Of a DNA stretch of 64,000 nt, positions 42,001-55,197 are shown one piece after another; within the stretch, counting starts at the first letter, position 1; each line of letters starts with the position of its first letter. The position numbers and the translations under genes were made by a program. Origin of the DNA: Zopfochytrium polystomum (lineage: Eukaryota > Chytridiomycota > Chytridiomycetes > Chytridiales > Chytridiaceae). The DNA lies in NCBI GenBank assembly GCA_025765615.1, contig JAIVFJ010000046.1, positions 186,001-250,000 on the forward strand, given 5' to 3'. Below the pieces are notes generated by a model. That model had not been told where the DNA came from. It saw only the letters and a program-made list of their open reading frames with translations, and did no database searches.

Positions 42001-45000
42001 TATCTGAAGGAGGGAAGACGTGAATGCCGCCCAGAATTTTTCTCTGAAGGGCTTTACTGATCCACTTGTCAAACTCATTCGCCCTGGTCAAAGCGTTTGC
42101 AATCTGAAAATCAGCTTGTAGATGCTGCCTACCAATTTTCAACAACAATGGCGGGGACCACCAGAAGGACCCCGCTCCCGTTCTGCAATGTTTTAGAATG
42201 GCATTTCATTCTCGTAAGAAAAAAAAAATAAATGAGAACAGACCTTGAGGTGTTCGGGAAGGCAAGGATTGCCAGCTCTTACTTCCCTCATCAACGTATA
42301 CACGAAAACCTTCGCAATAGGTTAAAAACCCGTGTGAACCGGATCTGACGAAATTCACATACTATTGCTTGAAGAGTTTTTCCTGGAACGCATGTCACTA
42401 TAACGGAAGAAAGAAGAGTCGAGTTCACACCAAAGTACCTAGCCCCATCGAATGTGCAAGGATCGACCCAGTGTGGTTTGACTGATCACCGTGTAGTGTT
42501 TCTTGCTTTATCATAATCGCGGTTCTCCATAAGAATTGCACACCGTCAATCTGAATGATGTAAGAATATGCAACACCGAATACAATGAAGAGGCACCTGG
42601 TGCGGTTTCAAGTGCCTCGCTAAAAAGTCGTCAATATAAATTGGGGCTTCGTCGTCCGAATGGCCCAAGTTTATGATCACCTTATAGGTTGGATGCTTCT
42701 GCCTTTAAAGAGCTCAGCTTGCCGGTTCACCAAACGCGAAAGAAACTACCGTTTTGCTCGAGCTAGGATCTGTGCTTCTTGTTGCCTTCGATTATCGCGC
42801 ATCCTTTGTACCGAGGGAGATTCAGGCCTGATTTCATGAATATCTCGGCGGCCTTTCTTCTTTCCAGTGGATTTGCGCGCGACATCTACTTCGAAAACGG
42901 TAGAGTCATCCGCTTCGCTTGGCTCCGAAGTGAGGTCTATGACCTCAGGCGGTTCCGCATTCTTTGGTCGAGGCCGTTTGGGGTCTGGCTCTGAAGTTTT
43001 TCGGGTCGACGTGATTGCCAGGTGCTCACCGTTTCCAGTCGTCCCTTCACCTTCCAATTCAATTTCGTTTGGCTGAGAGAAGTAAATGTCGAAGCCTAGG
43101 AATTTTTTCCGCCACTCCAGGAACTCTGCAGCTCGCTCCACAGTGTGGGGATGGACCGATCGGAAGGCGTCAAACGCTTTTTCGGCAACTGGCTGCTCAG
43201 AATTCACGATATCGTTGCTCCTCATCACCAGAAAAGACTTGAACTCTTCGAACAGCTGTCCTTCCGCAACATCTAATTGCCCCTTCTGGCCGGATCCGAG
43301 TAGATTCAATGCCGCGGCCGCGACTCGTTCCGAGTATAGCTGAAGGAAAATTTCCGCTTCATTTGCATCCATAAGCATTCTTGAGAGTGAATCGAACAAC
43401 TAATACTTACGAGTGGAGCAAAGCCTTGATTGAAGCACTTGGTCGACTTTCGCCCTAAACGAGGACAGTTGAGTGCCTGATTGAGCTGAGTGACTTCGTG
43501 CACCATTTTGCTTCTTCAACATAGTGCTTCCGCTGCTTCCACCATTCGGGATAAGGTTCCTTGAGTCGCTTCCCACACCAGAAGAATTCGGGGTGGATGG
43601 CGCAGATGCTTGAAAAGGCTCGGCAGCGGTCCAGCTGGGAGGGCTTGGCAAGCCGGGCCTCTGACTGGCTGAAGAGGAAGAAATCTCTCAGATTGCAAAT
43701 TCCACCAACGGCAGCCTACTCACGTGTTCCAGGATGCTTTTTACTGTGTGTATCCAAAAGAAAGATCTCGTCGTCGTCCGAAGCAATGAAGTCTGACCAG
43801 TGCTCGTCTTCTGATGACTCGCCAGAAGAGTTGCGACGCTTCCTCTTCAACGAAGAAGGTACCTTCGCCACTTTAGGTGCAACTGGGGATGCCGGCAGCT
43901 GACAGATCTGAATCTTCCACTGTAGCTCCATTCGAAGGTATGTGCTTTCCCGGATATGCTCCGCCATGTTTCGAATGCTTGATTTTTTTTGTCCAGCCGA
44001 GGCGAGTATGGCCGTGATCAACTTCGGCAGACGAACCGTTCGCAAATTTTCAAGCTCGAGTGTCATGTCTGGGAGCATGTGACGAGCACGATAGACGATG
44101 TGCGCACGCCTTTGCAGACGGGGCAAGACTGATTCTTGCCACGCTGTTTCTTGCTGAAGAATGCAAGCATCTAAAATGGAACGTGCTTCTTCCGGGGAAA
44201 GTCGTCCTGGCTCTAAATGGTCCTGGGCGTCGTCTGAATCTCCGACGGGCGGCCCAGCCCCATCGCCCTCATCTTCACTGTGGTCTGTTATGCTCATTCC
44301 TTCGTTTTCTGACTCCCCATAAGTCGGAAGCACCGCATCGTCCTCTAAATGCAACCAATTCAAGGACTAAAAAGCGTCAACGACACTAATAGAATAAATG
44401 CTTCTCACCTTGGGTCCATTTCCCTCCGCGCCACGGGCGGCTGGAAGGAAATTCCCAGTGTTATCGATGAAGTCTAACTCTGATTTAGTGCAAAAGTAAC
44501 TATGGAGGCACCAGTGGACGAACCAACTATCTCAGAGCCTCGCTTTTGGTAGACCCGAATTGGAAGCCTCTGAGAAGGCGCTCCGTTTACCGGAGGAATC
44601 CAAACCGCCAACGCACCTCGGGATGTCAACCAATCAGTGTCTTCATCATCCGCAAAGATCACGTTGGTGTCCCGCAAGAGCATCCTTCGAACCATTTTCT
44701 GCGTCACCAACGGAGTTAGGTCGGTCAAAGTTTGTGCACATGAAATGCTAATTCTATGAACCTGTATTGTGCGTTTGCGGGGATTCTGTCCTTTGTCACC
44801 CTTCTTTCCATTAATGAAATAAAAGTCGTCGTCGTCAACCAAACTAGCTTGCCCGACGGAACGCAGCTTTAGCCCAAACACAGATGCCGGATCAAGACGA
44901 GTGCGCAAGTCCGGAGCCAGCCGGGTTTTCCCAACTTCGCGAATTTTTGGAGGTGGGGCAGCTGGCTCACGGCTGATCGCATCGTTTGGCGGAGGTTTAT

Positions 45001-45622
45001 GTGACAATGCGGCCACTTCGATTCGACGATGCTTCGGGTTTGACTCTGTAGCGTTGGCTCCTCCAACCACCGCCGCAGGCTTTGGGATTCGCTTGGTAGT
45101 GGCGGCGCCTCCGCTGCTTACTTCGGGACCATCTCTGAGCCCTTGAATTGATTCCCACAGCTGAAAGCAATTTCAATTTGTTACGTCCAAATTACACCTA
45201 ATGATTTGTGGAAAATTACCTTGGAGCGCAATCCGAGAGATTGAATGCCAAGCTCGTCTTTCAGGTCCTGCTTCGATAGGGAGGCCATTGTCGCACCGTC
45301 AATATCGTTTTCTTCGCGAAGAGGGTATTATCAGCATTGCAACAAAAAAGGTTGGTAGAGCTTGAAACAAAGAAAAAACAAAAAAAAAAAAAGGGAAAGG
45401 TGCAAGAGTCAATGAGAGCCGACTCCTCCAGTCATCATCAGCAAGGCAAGATCACCTGTAAAGGCGTCGATCGCTCTTTGGCGCATAGACTCATCGAGGT
45501 TGGGCAGCGTGCGTATCCATGCCAGCACGTCTGCGCAGGACCAACCCATAAAGTGCTTGCTGCTGCCGCTGGGAGCAAGATCACCATTGCTGCTGCTGCT
45601 ACGCATCGGCGGCACTGGGGCC

Positions 45623-45657
<35 letters not shown>

Positions 45658-45711
45658 CGCGGGTCCTCGCCCGTGTGGTGGTGCGCCTTGCTGCCGGACG
45701 GAACTTGTCAT
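39094..45711 (-). CDS. SNF2-family helicase, ATRX/RAD54L2-like, with SAM domain
   Basis: Exons modelled: 45711-45456, 45311-45220, 45160-44479, 44440-44409, 44366-43724, 43668-43411, 43356-42750, 42702-42597, 42550-42439, 42382-42363, 42309-42244, 42182-42133, 42083-41638, 41580-41397, 41354-41252, 41213-41109, 41065-40878, more from 40831, and last 39219-39094. All resolved joints keep phase. Exons 1-2 form a SAM domain (W-S-C-A-D-V-L-A-W-I...E-N-D-I-D-G...L-G-I). Then a long disordered region with an N-E-F helicase core: L-K-P-H-Q, Walker A G-L-G-K-T (Lys/Thr on a 20-nt exon), V-V-P-A-I-V-V-E-N-W, box II D-E-G-H, L-T-G-Y-P-L-Q-N-N, C-M-I-D-F-V-A-P-G-F, and a second lobe N-C-G-G-V-G-V-N-L and Y-R-Y-G-Q-E-K. 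D-E-G-H and the large insert suit ATRX/ARIP4 chromatin remodellers. Joints between 40831 and 39669 are not all resolved. Poly-Ala near the start comes from a CTG tract (45630-45657). Confidence 0.85.
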
Positions 45712-46386
45712 GCACCGGCCACAACAGAGCCGCCAAGTGTTTTTGTTGACAGTTCCAAGATTCTCACATTGACATGAAAACCCTCGCGTTCTGTTACCAT
45801 CCTATCCGCGGGTAACTGTCAATTTCATATACCTTGAGATTTTGAGGCAGCAAGAAAAAAAAAAAAAAAAAAAAAGTTTGGTGGAGGGGACCGACCGCCC
45901 CTAGATAAACTTACGAACTGACGAACTCCAGCGGGGCAACGGCGTTTATTTTAACATTCTTTCAAAGGCGCGTGAAACTAAGCTCCTTGCTGCGAACCGC
46001 GCGGAAAATATCAAAGTGGGACTTAGGTTGTTTGCTGGTTGTGCAACGAGAAAGACAAAAAAGACGGAGGATGAACGGCGCGTTGCAGGCACGCCGCACG
46101 GAGGAGCTTGCTTACTTTCACTGCACTATGTCACGCCTTCGCACTTGTTTTAGCGCATTGTATTGGATCAACCCAATTCGGCGGTGTACATGACTGCAGT
46201 CGTCGAGCCATGAGCTTCGTTTCCGCTCATATTTTACGTTTTCATTTTTCTTCTGCTTATCCGTTCTTTCTAGTATTGTGAAGCCGAGTAAGTGAGCTAA
46301 CTGCGTATTACGCTGTCTTCAGGAACTTTGCCCGCGCTATTCAAGCTGTTTGGCCAAGCCGGAATTCTTTGTTGGTCTCAGCTCCT
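45712..46386. other. intergenic
   Basis: Promoter side of the SNF2 gene and 3' flank of the membrane-protein gene. An A-run of about 21 bases lies at 45856-45876. I see no supported gene. Confidence 0.5.
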
Positions 46387-49300
46387 TTATTGGCCAGTTT
46401 GCTTCGGCACCAATGGCCCCACCATCGCCCGTGGGCCCAATACTCGCTTTACCCCGCCCATGCCAGCAACCCCTCCCACAACAACTTTGTTGCTGCTGCC
46501 ACCGCCGTCACTACGCTGCTGAGCTCGGTGGTCACCTCCAATAGGCCTGTTGTCCCGATGGTCCGGATCCTGAGCCTCCTCGACCCGATGAGCGTGCTTC
46601 GAGTCTTCGGGCTGATCCAGCGGCGGGACAGTACTGTTCCCGACCTTCTTCAAGTTTTGCTCATCGTTGGTGCGGTTGCCGTTTTGATCGTCTTCGAGGA
46701 AAGTCGCCTCCAAAGAGTTGGGCGGCACCGTCAACGACGACAAAGACTCAACGACCGAACTCTCATCAAAGGTGGAAATAGACACAGCGTCGTTGAATGA
46801 CGCAGCTGACCCGAGTGGCAGAGTAAGGGTTGGTGTAAGGGTCGCAGGCGGCAGTGGAGACAGCGACATTCGTGGCGACTGTATGGGCCGAGAACTCGTG
46901 GCGACTTCGGTCTCCTTGAGATCGTGACGGGAGGGATCTACCGCAACATCTTCAGGGAGGAAGGCACCGCAGTACGGTCGACGTGCAATAGATAGCAACT
47001 CTTGCTGGAGTTTGTCCTCGCCGGGCTCCGTTTCAAGCGTTTCAGAGGGGTCCGCATTCTTCTTGGATCCTTCAATAAAGGGGCTACCCGTTCCGGCCTC
47101 AGGAGCGACACGCTCGCCTTCGCCCAATTCTCGCCCCTCGAGACGCGCGCGGAGTGCGCGAAGAGAATGCGCCACAGTCTCAAGGCCATCATCGATTGCT
47201 CTAATAAAGCGGCTTTCCTCGTTTGCCCGATGCGTATAGTGGATGCCATCCCGCGGGGCCGTGCTCCGCTGCTCAAGCTGGCGCAGGTACATAAAGTAGA
47301 CAACAGCATACGCGGACAGGACAATTATCCATCCCATAGTTATTGCGAGCGCCACGACTACCCAAGGTCGCGAGCCGCTCGATGTATAGAAGCCGCTCTG
47401 CTGCGGGTGAGTGAAGTACACGACGCAGATACTCATCCACAGGACAAGGAGGAACGATGCAGTTCGAAACCTGTGTAATGATGATGGGTCAGTCAAGTCC
47501 AGCTGTATCATCGCAAATCGGACGCGCCTACTCACAAATTCACCCATCGGACAAACGAGGAGCCGATCACGACCTGATAAAAAATAAGACCTGATAGCAC
47601 GAAGCACGCGAGAACTCCGCCTGCACGAGTGTAAATGGCGTGGCGAAGAGCCTGAAAGAAAAGGCAAAATACTTTACGTGCAGTGGCAGACCCAGGCGTC
47701 GGAATTAACGTGTAGAGAAGGAGCAGCAGCAAGCCTGCGTTCTTGTTTATTACTGCGTTGTGCGAGTCAGAATCGTGCAACGCAAAAAATCCATCCAAAA
47801 AGTCGACCTGCCTTCTGACCGCGTCGTGAAGCTGATCATTCCCTCTTGCGGTTTTTGATCATCGGCGATTTTGAAAATGGTGAAAACATAGTATCCCTTC
47901 AAATGAATTCTATCAGCGGGAACACCACGGGACAAAGCGCCGTGTTCGGCCAGAATTGTGCAGGCGGCGTACCATAAGATATCCTACGAGCGCAAACCAA
48001 ACCTGCATAGGCGGATTGCCAACAACTGGACTACACTGTTCAATCCGAATTTTCTTCGCTTCGTCAATTGTTCTGCCCGTCGACTGAATGGGGGATGTAC
48101 TGTTGGAAATGCAGCCAATAAGATTGATAAACGCAGTAAAAATCTGTTTGGAAAAGGAAAAAAGAGTCGTGAGAGAAGAACGAGACTCCGAGCAAGCTTT
48201 GACGTGCGTGTGTTCGTTACGTACAATAAGATAGAACATATTGACCAGGGGTAGAAACAGCAGAATCCAGTTGCCGAAAAGAACCTTCTTAACCGTCTTG
48301 CGCAGCGTGGGTCGAGCTCCAAAGTAGTCCGACCGCAACAGCTTTGTCATTACAATCCCGCCAACAGCCGCAACAAGCGCCAGGAGACAGCACCACCAGC
48401 TGACGGCAAACTGCAGATTGCTCAGCAGGCGCGTGTCGACGTTTGGCAGCCCAGCCGAGATCGTGTTCAAAAAGCTGTGGACCGAAGCGACAAACGCGCT
48501 GCCCGACTGGTCCGACTGCAGCGACACCTGGAACCCTTCGTTCGCCATCAAGTCGCGCAGCGGGAACGAAGCCCACTGCAGAAACTCGACAAACAGAATC
48601 AGGATCTGCAGCAGGTTGCGCGAGTTGAGGTACACCGTGTTGTACTGCGGCAAAATGTGCTTCAGGCGCCGAATGTACTCAAAGTCGTTGTCGAAATTCT
48701 CCGTCGCGTCGCCTCTCGCTTCGCCGACAGCCACCGCCGCCGCCGCCCTGGAACTGTCCCCGTTGGACTGGCCCTCCACCGCTACAATGACTGCCGCCGC
48801 TGGTTCTGTCGCGCTGGGGTTGCTCCAGTCGCTGTCGCGGCTGGACCGGCCGTCGCTGCCGATGCTGCGGCTGAGGCTCAGCGTGTCGGTGCCGCCGACC
48901 TGCGGTGCGCTCTCTGGAAGCAGGTGCGCTCGCGAGAGCGAGCCTGGAAAGTTCTTTGGCCCCCATTGGACGCGCCACGGGGCAGAACCCATCGCAGCCG
49001 AATCGACCGGCTCCGCCACTCCTCTGCTCAAGCTACTTCCTACGGCCCCAGAGGACCCACCCGAATGGTGCCTCGCGTGCAAGGCTGCGTGATGGGCGGC
49101 AGCTTTTTTTCGCAGTTCCGTTTTCGTCTTGTAGTACTCAAAGGCTTTGCAGGTCATGAACCCGTTGGCGCTGAGGAAGAACAAGATGAGGCCAGCTTGC
49201 GTCTGGCCCGGCTTGATCTCGTAGCGAGCAGGCTCTCCCCACCAAGCTGGACTGCCCTTGTGGCCGATGCCGTCTTGTATGAGTATGATGGAGACGAGCA

Positions 49301-49673
49301 GGAGGAGGAGAAAGAGGTAGGGCAGTAGTCGCATTCCCATCGAAGTGTACATCTCTCGTCGAGTCGGGAAGGCGACCAGCTGCTCCAGTATGAGATGAAC
49401 GTTCTTTGATATGTCCCGCACGTGCTCCTGCCCCTCCAGCTGAGTCTGGGAAGAGAAGGAAACCAGCTTCATAAGACACGCTGCCCTAAGCGTGCCACTC
49501 ACCTTTTGCCACTCTTCCGGGCCGTGGAGCCAACGCGAAACGACAGCCTCGTACACGATATAGAGCGCGAAGAGGAACAAGAGAACGGAGAAGAAGATTG
49601 CAAGCGAGGTCTGGCTCTCTGGGCTATTGGCGCTGGGGCCGAGGATCATGGGAGGAGTGCTTCCGTCGTCCAT
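46387..49673 (-). CDS. multi-pass membrane protein, unrecognised
   Basis: Six exons: 49673-49503, 49445-48225, 48143-47973, 47896-47782, 47734-47536, 47470-46387 (986 aa). All joints are in phase; the donor at 47781 (GTTGCA) is weak. About twelve hydrophobic segments: one near the N-terminus (F-F-S-V-L-L-F-L-F-A-L-Y), two after it (L-F-L-L-L-L-L-V-S; L-I-L-F-F-L-S-A-N-G-F), a Ser/Ala-rich loop of about 200 residues, four more (including N-L-L-Q-I-L-I-L-F-V-E-F-L-Q and S-W-W-C-C-L-L-A-L-V), then a compact cluster and two last ones before a long hydrophilic C-tail of some 300 residues. No family motif is recognised. Channel, transporter or receptor are all possible. Start is the first ATG (M-D-D-G-S-T). 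Confidence 0.75.
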
Positions 49674-50216
49674 CTCTTCGCTTTCGTCCTCTTCGTCAAG
49701 CACAGATTGTGAGCGGTGAAGGGCAGCCCTGTGACTCTTTTGCCCGTCCTAGCGGCTCAATTGACGGGTGGGAGGTCGGGCAGAGAAGGACGTGTTGAAG
49801 ACGGAGGGGCGACGAGGACGGGTAGCCGCAGCCAACACGAAAACCTTCTCTCTGAATCACGGTCTCGTCGGGCAAGGGGAGCGACACGAGAGCGTCACCG
49901 CGGGGGCAAAGGGGCTGCGGAGCGAGCTTGCGCGCGAGTAGGCTGGCGCGGCGTCTTGGCTGATCAGGGGGCGGCGCAGCGGGCTGGAAGTTAGCGGCGA
50001 AGCAGCTGGTCAAGCGGGATTTGAAAACCTGCAAAATCGACGAAAATAACACGAGGCGCCAGGAATAGAAAAAATCAAGCCACCGCGAAGATTCGCCGCT
50101 GCACAAAGACAGGCACAGCACGAGCGAAAAGATACCTCAATGATTCCAGTACAAAATTACAATTGGTCCCAAGACAGTCTTGGTATGCATGACAAATTGT
50201 GTATTGGGTTGGAAGG
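49674..50216. other. intergenic
   Basis: Promoter of the membrane-protein gene and 3' flank of the kinase gene. I see no gene. Confidence 0.5.
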
Positions 50217-53200
50217 TCACACCCCCCTTGAGAAGCTTCCGCTCTCACTTCCCGCCCCGCCTCCAGCGGCCGCCCCGGAACCCCTCACGAATCCCCTAAG
50301 CGCCTCAAACGCCCCACGCACCAGAGTCCTCGCCCCGAAGCGCCGACCTGACCGACTGTCCTGGTCTCCATCGTCCTCAATGGCATCGCCAAAAGGGTCG
50401 CCTCCGTCATCGCCCAGTTCGTCCTCAAGCTGCGCTCCGTCGTCGCCCTGCCCCGAACGGCGGGCTCCTTTAGCCGTCTCCCCATCTACAGAGTCTCTTG
50501 GGCTGCGGTTTGCTCCCGACGAGACTCCCCATCGTTCTAAAGTTGTTGGTGAGAGTAATGATCCTGCCGGAGACCTCCGTCCTAGCCCGCTGCTCTTTCG
50601 CCGCAACCCGGTGACGCGAGACGGAGAATCCTGGCGTGATGAGAGCCCCGACGCGATGCTCGCTTCGTCGCTGTCAGAGTCCGCACGGTTAGTGTCCTCG
50701 TCGTCCGCTAGCTGTTGATGGTAGCCCTTCTTGCGCCCACGGGACGATTGACGGGTGCGCTTTGTTTGGGAGTGGCGCGAGTCCAATCGTTGTGGCGACG
50801 TGTTGAGTACGTTCTGAGTCCGTTCAGACAGATCATCGTCAGACGGGTCAGCAGCCAGCGGCATTTGGTACGACGGAACTGGAGGAGGCAGATCGTCTGC
50901 CCGGCTGTTCGACCATGGGTACCGCCTTCTTGAGGAACCTGCCGTCTGTGAACGACCAAGAGCCTTGATGGAGATATTCGCAGCAGCTTGAACAAGGTCC
51001 CCCACAGACTTTTTGCGAACGTGAGAAACAGAAGGGCTACTCGCCTCAGCGCGGGATGAAATGGTCGGGTCACTTGCGGAAGGTCTCGGGGGGGAATCGT
51101 CCGAGTTCAACGATGATGCAATACTCGAGGACGAGGAGTGGCGAAGCCCCGATGTAGCGACTTTCGAGTTATATCCAGGAACTGGCGGTGAAGTGCGGAG
51201 AGCAGAAGGTGCGCCTCCAGTCTTTACGGTTTGTGTGTGAACCACAACGGGATTAATTCCATCATTCTTGAACGGATTGGAGAAGGCCGCCAAGCTGGGC
51301 GCAGCGGAAGTTGAGTTGAGTGCACCCGACGGTGACAGCACTTTACGCCTCTCCGCAGTAGCCTGATTGGACTTCAGGAAGGGGTTCGAACTAGATGCCG
51401 GCTGCACGTCCGCTTGGCTGTTCGAGAGAGGTCCTCCAGTGAACTGATTGTTAGGTGCGAACTGTCGAATGGAGCCTGATGGGTCGTTTGCCGTGGGTGG
51501 AAAGTCCAGAGACGCGTACAATTCTTCGGTGTGCCCTCGGCGCCGATGGCGGTGTCTCGTCAGAGAACCCGAAGAGCCGGCCAATGTTGACAGGGAAGGA
51601 GCGGCACCTGTTGCTGCTGGGACGTCCTGGCGGCCACCGCTAAAAGAATCACGCCCGTCCACAATCAGCTTCTCAAAGTCCGCTTCCGTCGCATGATTCT
51701 CCACTGATGCCGCAGCCACCGCGATGGACGGCTCTGGTGGTGGAAGAATTGTTGACAGCAAAGGCATAGAGTTAGAAACGACAGATTTTGCAGCTAAGTT
51801 TCTTGGCACATGCTGCGGTAAAATCCCTCCCGCCGGAAGCTGCATGAGGTTGTCTTCATCGTCTCGACTCCGCTTTGCATCATCAGCAGCGCCACCAGCT
51901 CCAAACAGCCCCATGCCAGCCAACCCTTGATAAACGAGGTCAGTGAAGACGTTCTTCGAGGTGTTGGGAACAGTCGAGCTGCTGCCTTCAACGTCTTTGT
52001 CCTTCAGGTCTTTGACGTGGCGTGGCAGAGACAGCAGACCATCGTCATCCTGCGAAGAGTTTCCACCAGGAACACCGCCTGGAAGTCGACCACCAAGCTC
52101 CCACGCCTCCAGAGTAACTGAACCAGCATCGTCCTTCCTCAGAGATATTTCATTCGTAGAACCGCCGGCCTTGGCGTTTGAAGCGTTGTTATTCGATGAC
52201 AGGCTCATAAAATTTCTGAACCGCATGCCTCGACGAACAGCGTGCTTCAATCCCCTTTCCAAATCTGGCAAAAGCCTCTTATCCACGCGAACCGCTTCAA
52301 AATGGCTCTCCTCATCCGGTAGCTTCCAATGACCATCGGCATCCGAATCGTCGGAATCGTCATCCAAAAAAAAGTCATCATCCGAATCACCAAGTAGCCC
52401 TCCACCTTGGCGAGCACCATTCGCTCCTTCGTTGCCGTTCAACCTTGATCTTCGGCCATTCCCCGACTTGCGAGAAGGTCCATGCGGATTCCGGCGAGAT
52501 CCAGGCTTGTCCGGTCGAGACTGGGCGATGCGAGAAATACCGATTCGCCCAATACCTTCTCGACCAAGAGCAAGATTATACGGTAAATTTGTAGCAGCTG
52601 CTCTGGACGGAGCTGGCCAAATAAATGTGAGTTGAACGCTTTCGCTTGAGGGCATCGGTATAGTCACTGGAGGCGGCGATGGCCCAGCAGGATCAGGGCG
52701 ATGTGCTCGCCGGCTGTGCACTGGGTGCACCGCACCACTTTGGGCATGTGTCTCGTAGGCCAACGGAGAGGTTACTGGAGTTTCCTGCCTAATGCCAAAG
52801 TCATCTACATTGGATAGTTGGGACTGATCCTTCTCCTCCTCCAGGACTGACGTCGCATCTTCAAATGCATCTCCGTTGCCGTCAATGTCATCATCTTCAT
52901 CAACGCTCTTCTCATCTGCACCATCGTCGCCGTGATATTCCGAATCATCGCTGTCGCTGAATATTTCATCTGTGAATGGGTCCATCAGAACGTGTTGGTA
53001 AGATTGGCCCGTAACGATCACGTTCGCTGTGTTGTACTCCTGAGACGAGGCGAGACGGCTGGACATCGGCCTTGCATCAATAATAACGGACACGTCGGAG
53101 GTGGTGCTTTGCCGATTTAGGACGGGTTGGTGTCTCGCGTTGAAAGGATTAGAGTGGTGCAAAACAGCCACTTGGGGAAGTGCGTTGTCCAGTTTCACTA

Positions 53201-55102
53201 ATGGACCCTCCCTTTTCGTAGATGTTTCAGTCAGGGGTTGTGCCGTTTTTGGATCAACGGCTTGAGCTGGAGCAGGGGCTACAGTGGCAGCAGTTTCTGC
53301 TGCTGCAATGCCAAAGGGAGCCGGTTTCGGTGCTTGAGGTATACTTGTCGGTGCGGGATCGTCCAAAAATTTGGCCATGCCGTTGATTAGAAGTTTAAAC
53401 TCGGGTAATGGGATTCGTTTCGCAGGATCAAGTGCAAACACTCTCTGGAGTACGTTGTCCAGATCGATGGAAACACCAAAGTGGTGCCGCAGTATGTCTG
53501 GGCGCGGTCCGACGAACTGGCTAAATATTGGGTCGTTCGGCGTTGCTTCGAACCACTAATATTTAAGGAATATTCGGTGAGGAAGTTTTGCACGATAGCG
53601 ACGTAGGTAATGCCTACTTACCGGATTTTTGCTAAAAAGGAGGTTTATGAGAATAATCCCAAGAGCCCAGATATCGCTTGCAGCCGGCGAATATCCAGCT
53701 CTCGGATTCGCAGTCAGGCACCCTTCGGGGCAGATATATCGAGAAGAACCGCACCCCATTTCGTAAGACCAGGTGTCGCGTGTTGCCAATCCGAAATCTG
53801 TCAGCTTGACCGTAAAAGTTGAAACATCGATGAGGCAGTTTTCCGGTTTGATGTCACGGTGAAAGTAGCCGCGGGCGTGACAGTGAAGAACGGCGTCGCA
53901 GAGCTGATTGAAGACGTCTTTCACAGCATGATCGGGAAGACCGCCCTTTTGCATGATCGTATCGTAAAGATCGATTTCACAAAACTCCATGACTATGAGC
54001 ATCCAGTCGCCGCTTTCCACAACTCTGATCAACCGAACAATGTTTGGATGACCCGATAAATCCTCCATCGCGTGGACTTCCTTCTTCTGCGCGTTTCTGC
54101 GGTTAGGGTCCAATCCCGCTTTGAGTAGGCATTTGACTGCACAGTGAGTGGATGAGAGGGAATCGTACGCTTTATACACATGAGCAAATGAGCCTGGCAA
54201 ATAGACGGATCAGAGCCTGTCGTCAGATTGGGTCGCGCGTGGCACCAAACCTGACCTTGTCCAACGAAGGAGATGATTCTAATTCGACCCTGATCCACCA
54301 TCTCACCCTTTCGGAATGGTGGTGGGGGAAGAGTCGGAGGTGCATTCGGCGGGTTCTTGGGGAGCGAGCCTTGGCCTTCGTCCTGCAAATGTTCCTGAAC
54401 TTGATGCTGTTGTGTCAGTGGAGATGAGGCTGGAACTGGTACTGGTGCGGGTGTTGGGCTCTGAGGGCCAAATCCAAAGACACCGTCAAAGTCCGTCGGA
54501 GAGGTGGCCTTCGACGGCGGAACGGACGACGGTGGAGCTTGGTAGATCGGGTCCGATCGCGGGAAAGCGGCCTGTGGTGGAAGGTGCTTGGCTGCATCGG
54601 CGTTCCGCACAAATGGGTTGTGTGGCGAGGGGCCGCTGGGTTTGCCCGCGTGACCCGACTGCATGTGGAGAACGGGCCCATGGTGGGCCTGCTGGTGGCG
54701 GTGGTGGTGGTGGTTGATCTGCTGCGGGTGATGATGATGCGTTGGCGGCCGATCGGGTTGCTGCTTGCCATGAGTGAATGGCGGAGGCGGGCGTGAGGCT
54801 GCCGCCGAGGCGAGAGGCGCTTGAGAGTACACGGCGACAGGCGAAGGGACCGCGACAACCCCGACACCGCCACCAGCTCCACCACCGCCGCCGCCGCCGC
54901 CTCCGACAGCGCCGGCTGCCCCACCGACTGTGACGAGGGAGCCGGCACCTCCAACCATACGACCGGAAGGTGCGGCGGCAGCGTACGCTTGGGATGATGG
55001 TGGCATGGAAGGCAGTGGCGTGTTTGTGGGGGGTTGCCTGGGAGTAGTGGGGCCGTTGGCAATGGCTGAGGCCGTTGTGTTGGCATTATTGATGAACGGC
55101 AT
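50217..55102 (-). CDS. Ran1-like Ser/Thr protein kinase with very long tail
   Basis: Three exons: 55102-54256, 54193-53622, 53555-50217 (1585 aa), all in phase. Residues 1-265 are Pro/Gly/His-rich. The kinase domain (about 270-545) has G-Q-G-S-F-A-H-V split by intron 1, A-V-K-C, H-R-D-I-K-P-E-N-C, D-F-G, and C-G-S-S-R-Y-I-C-P-E. That last motif and C-L-I-D after the catalytic loop mark the Ran1/Ksp1/Vhs1 group, which in yeasts links nutrients to meiosis, filamentation or autophagy. The 1040-residue tail is Ser-rich and disordered with acidic runs (D-D-D-S-D-D-S-D). The frame is open upstream, including a (TG)n tract, but the first plausible ATG is at 55102 (M-P-F-I-N-N). Confidence 0.88.
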
Positions 55103-55135
55103 CTGCTGCCGACCTCGAGCAGCCGGCAAATGACG

Positions 55136-55136
<1 letters not shown>

Positions 55137-55196
<60 letters not shown>
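55137..55196 (+). repeat. (TG)30 microsatellite in kinase 5' leader
   Basis: About 60 bases of uninterrupted TG, 35 bases upstream of the kinase ATG and probably in its 5' untranslated region. A shorter GT/GA tract lies at about 55345-55384. Confidence 0.9.

Positions 55197-55197
<1 letters not shown>

Noticed and set aside
43373..43402. A 27-nt intron in the SNF2 gene
   Set aside because: Too short and without good signals. A 54-nt intron (43357-43410) with a GTAAGT donor keeps phase and removes the same in-frame stop.
47640..47672. A 26-nt GT-AG intron in the membrane-protein gene
   Set aside because: It would break the frame; reading through keeps phase with all neighbouring exons.
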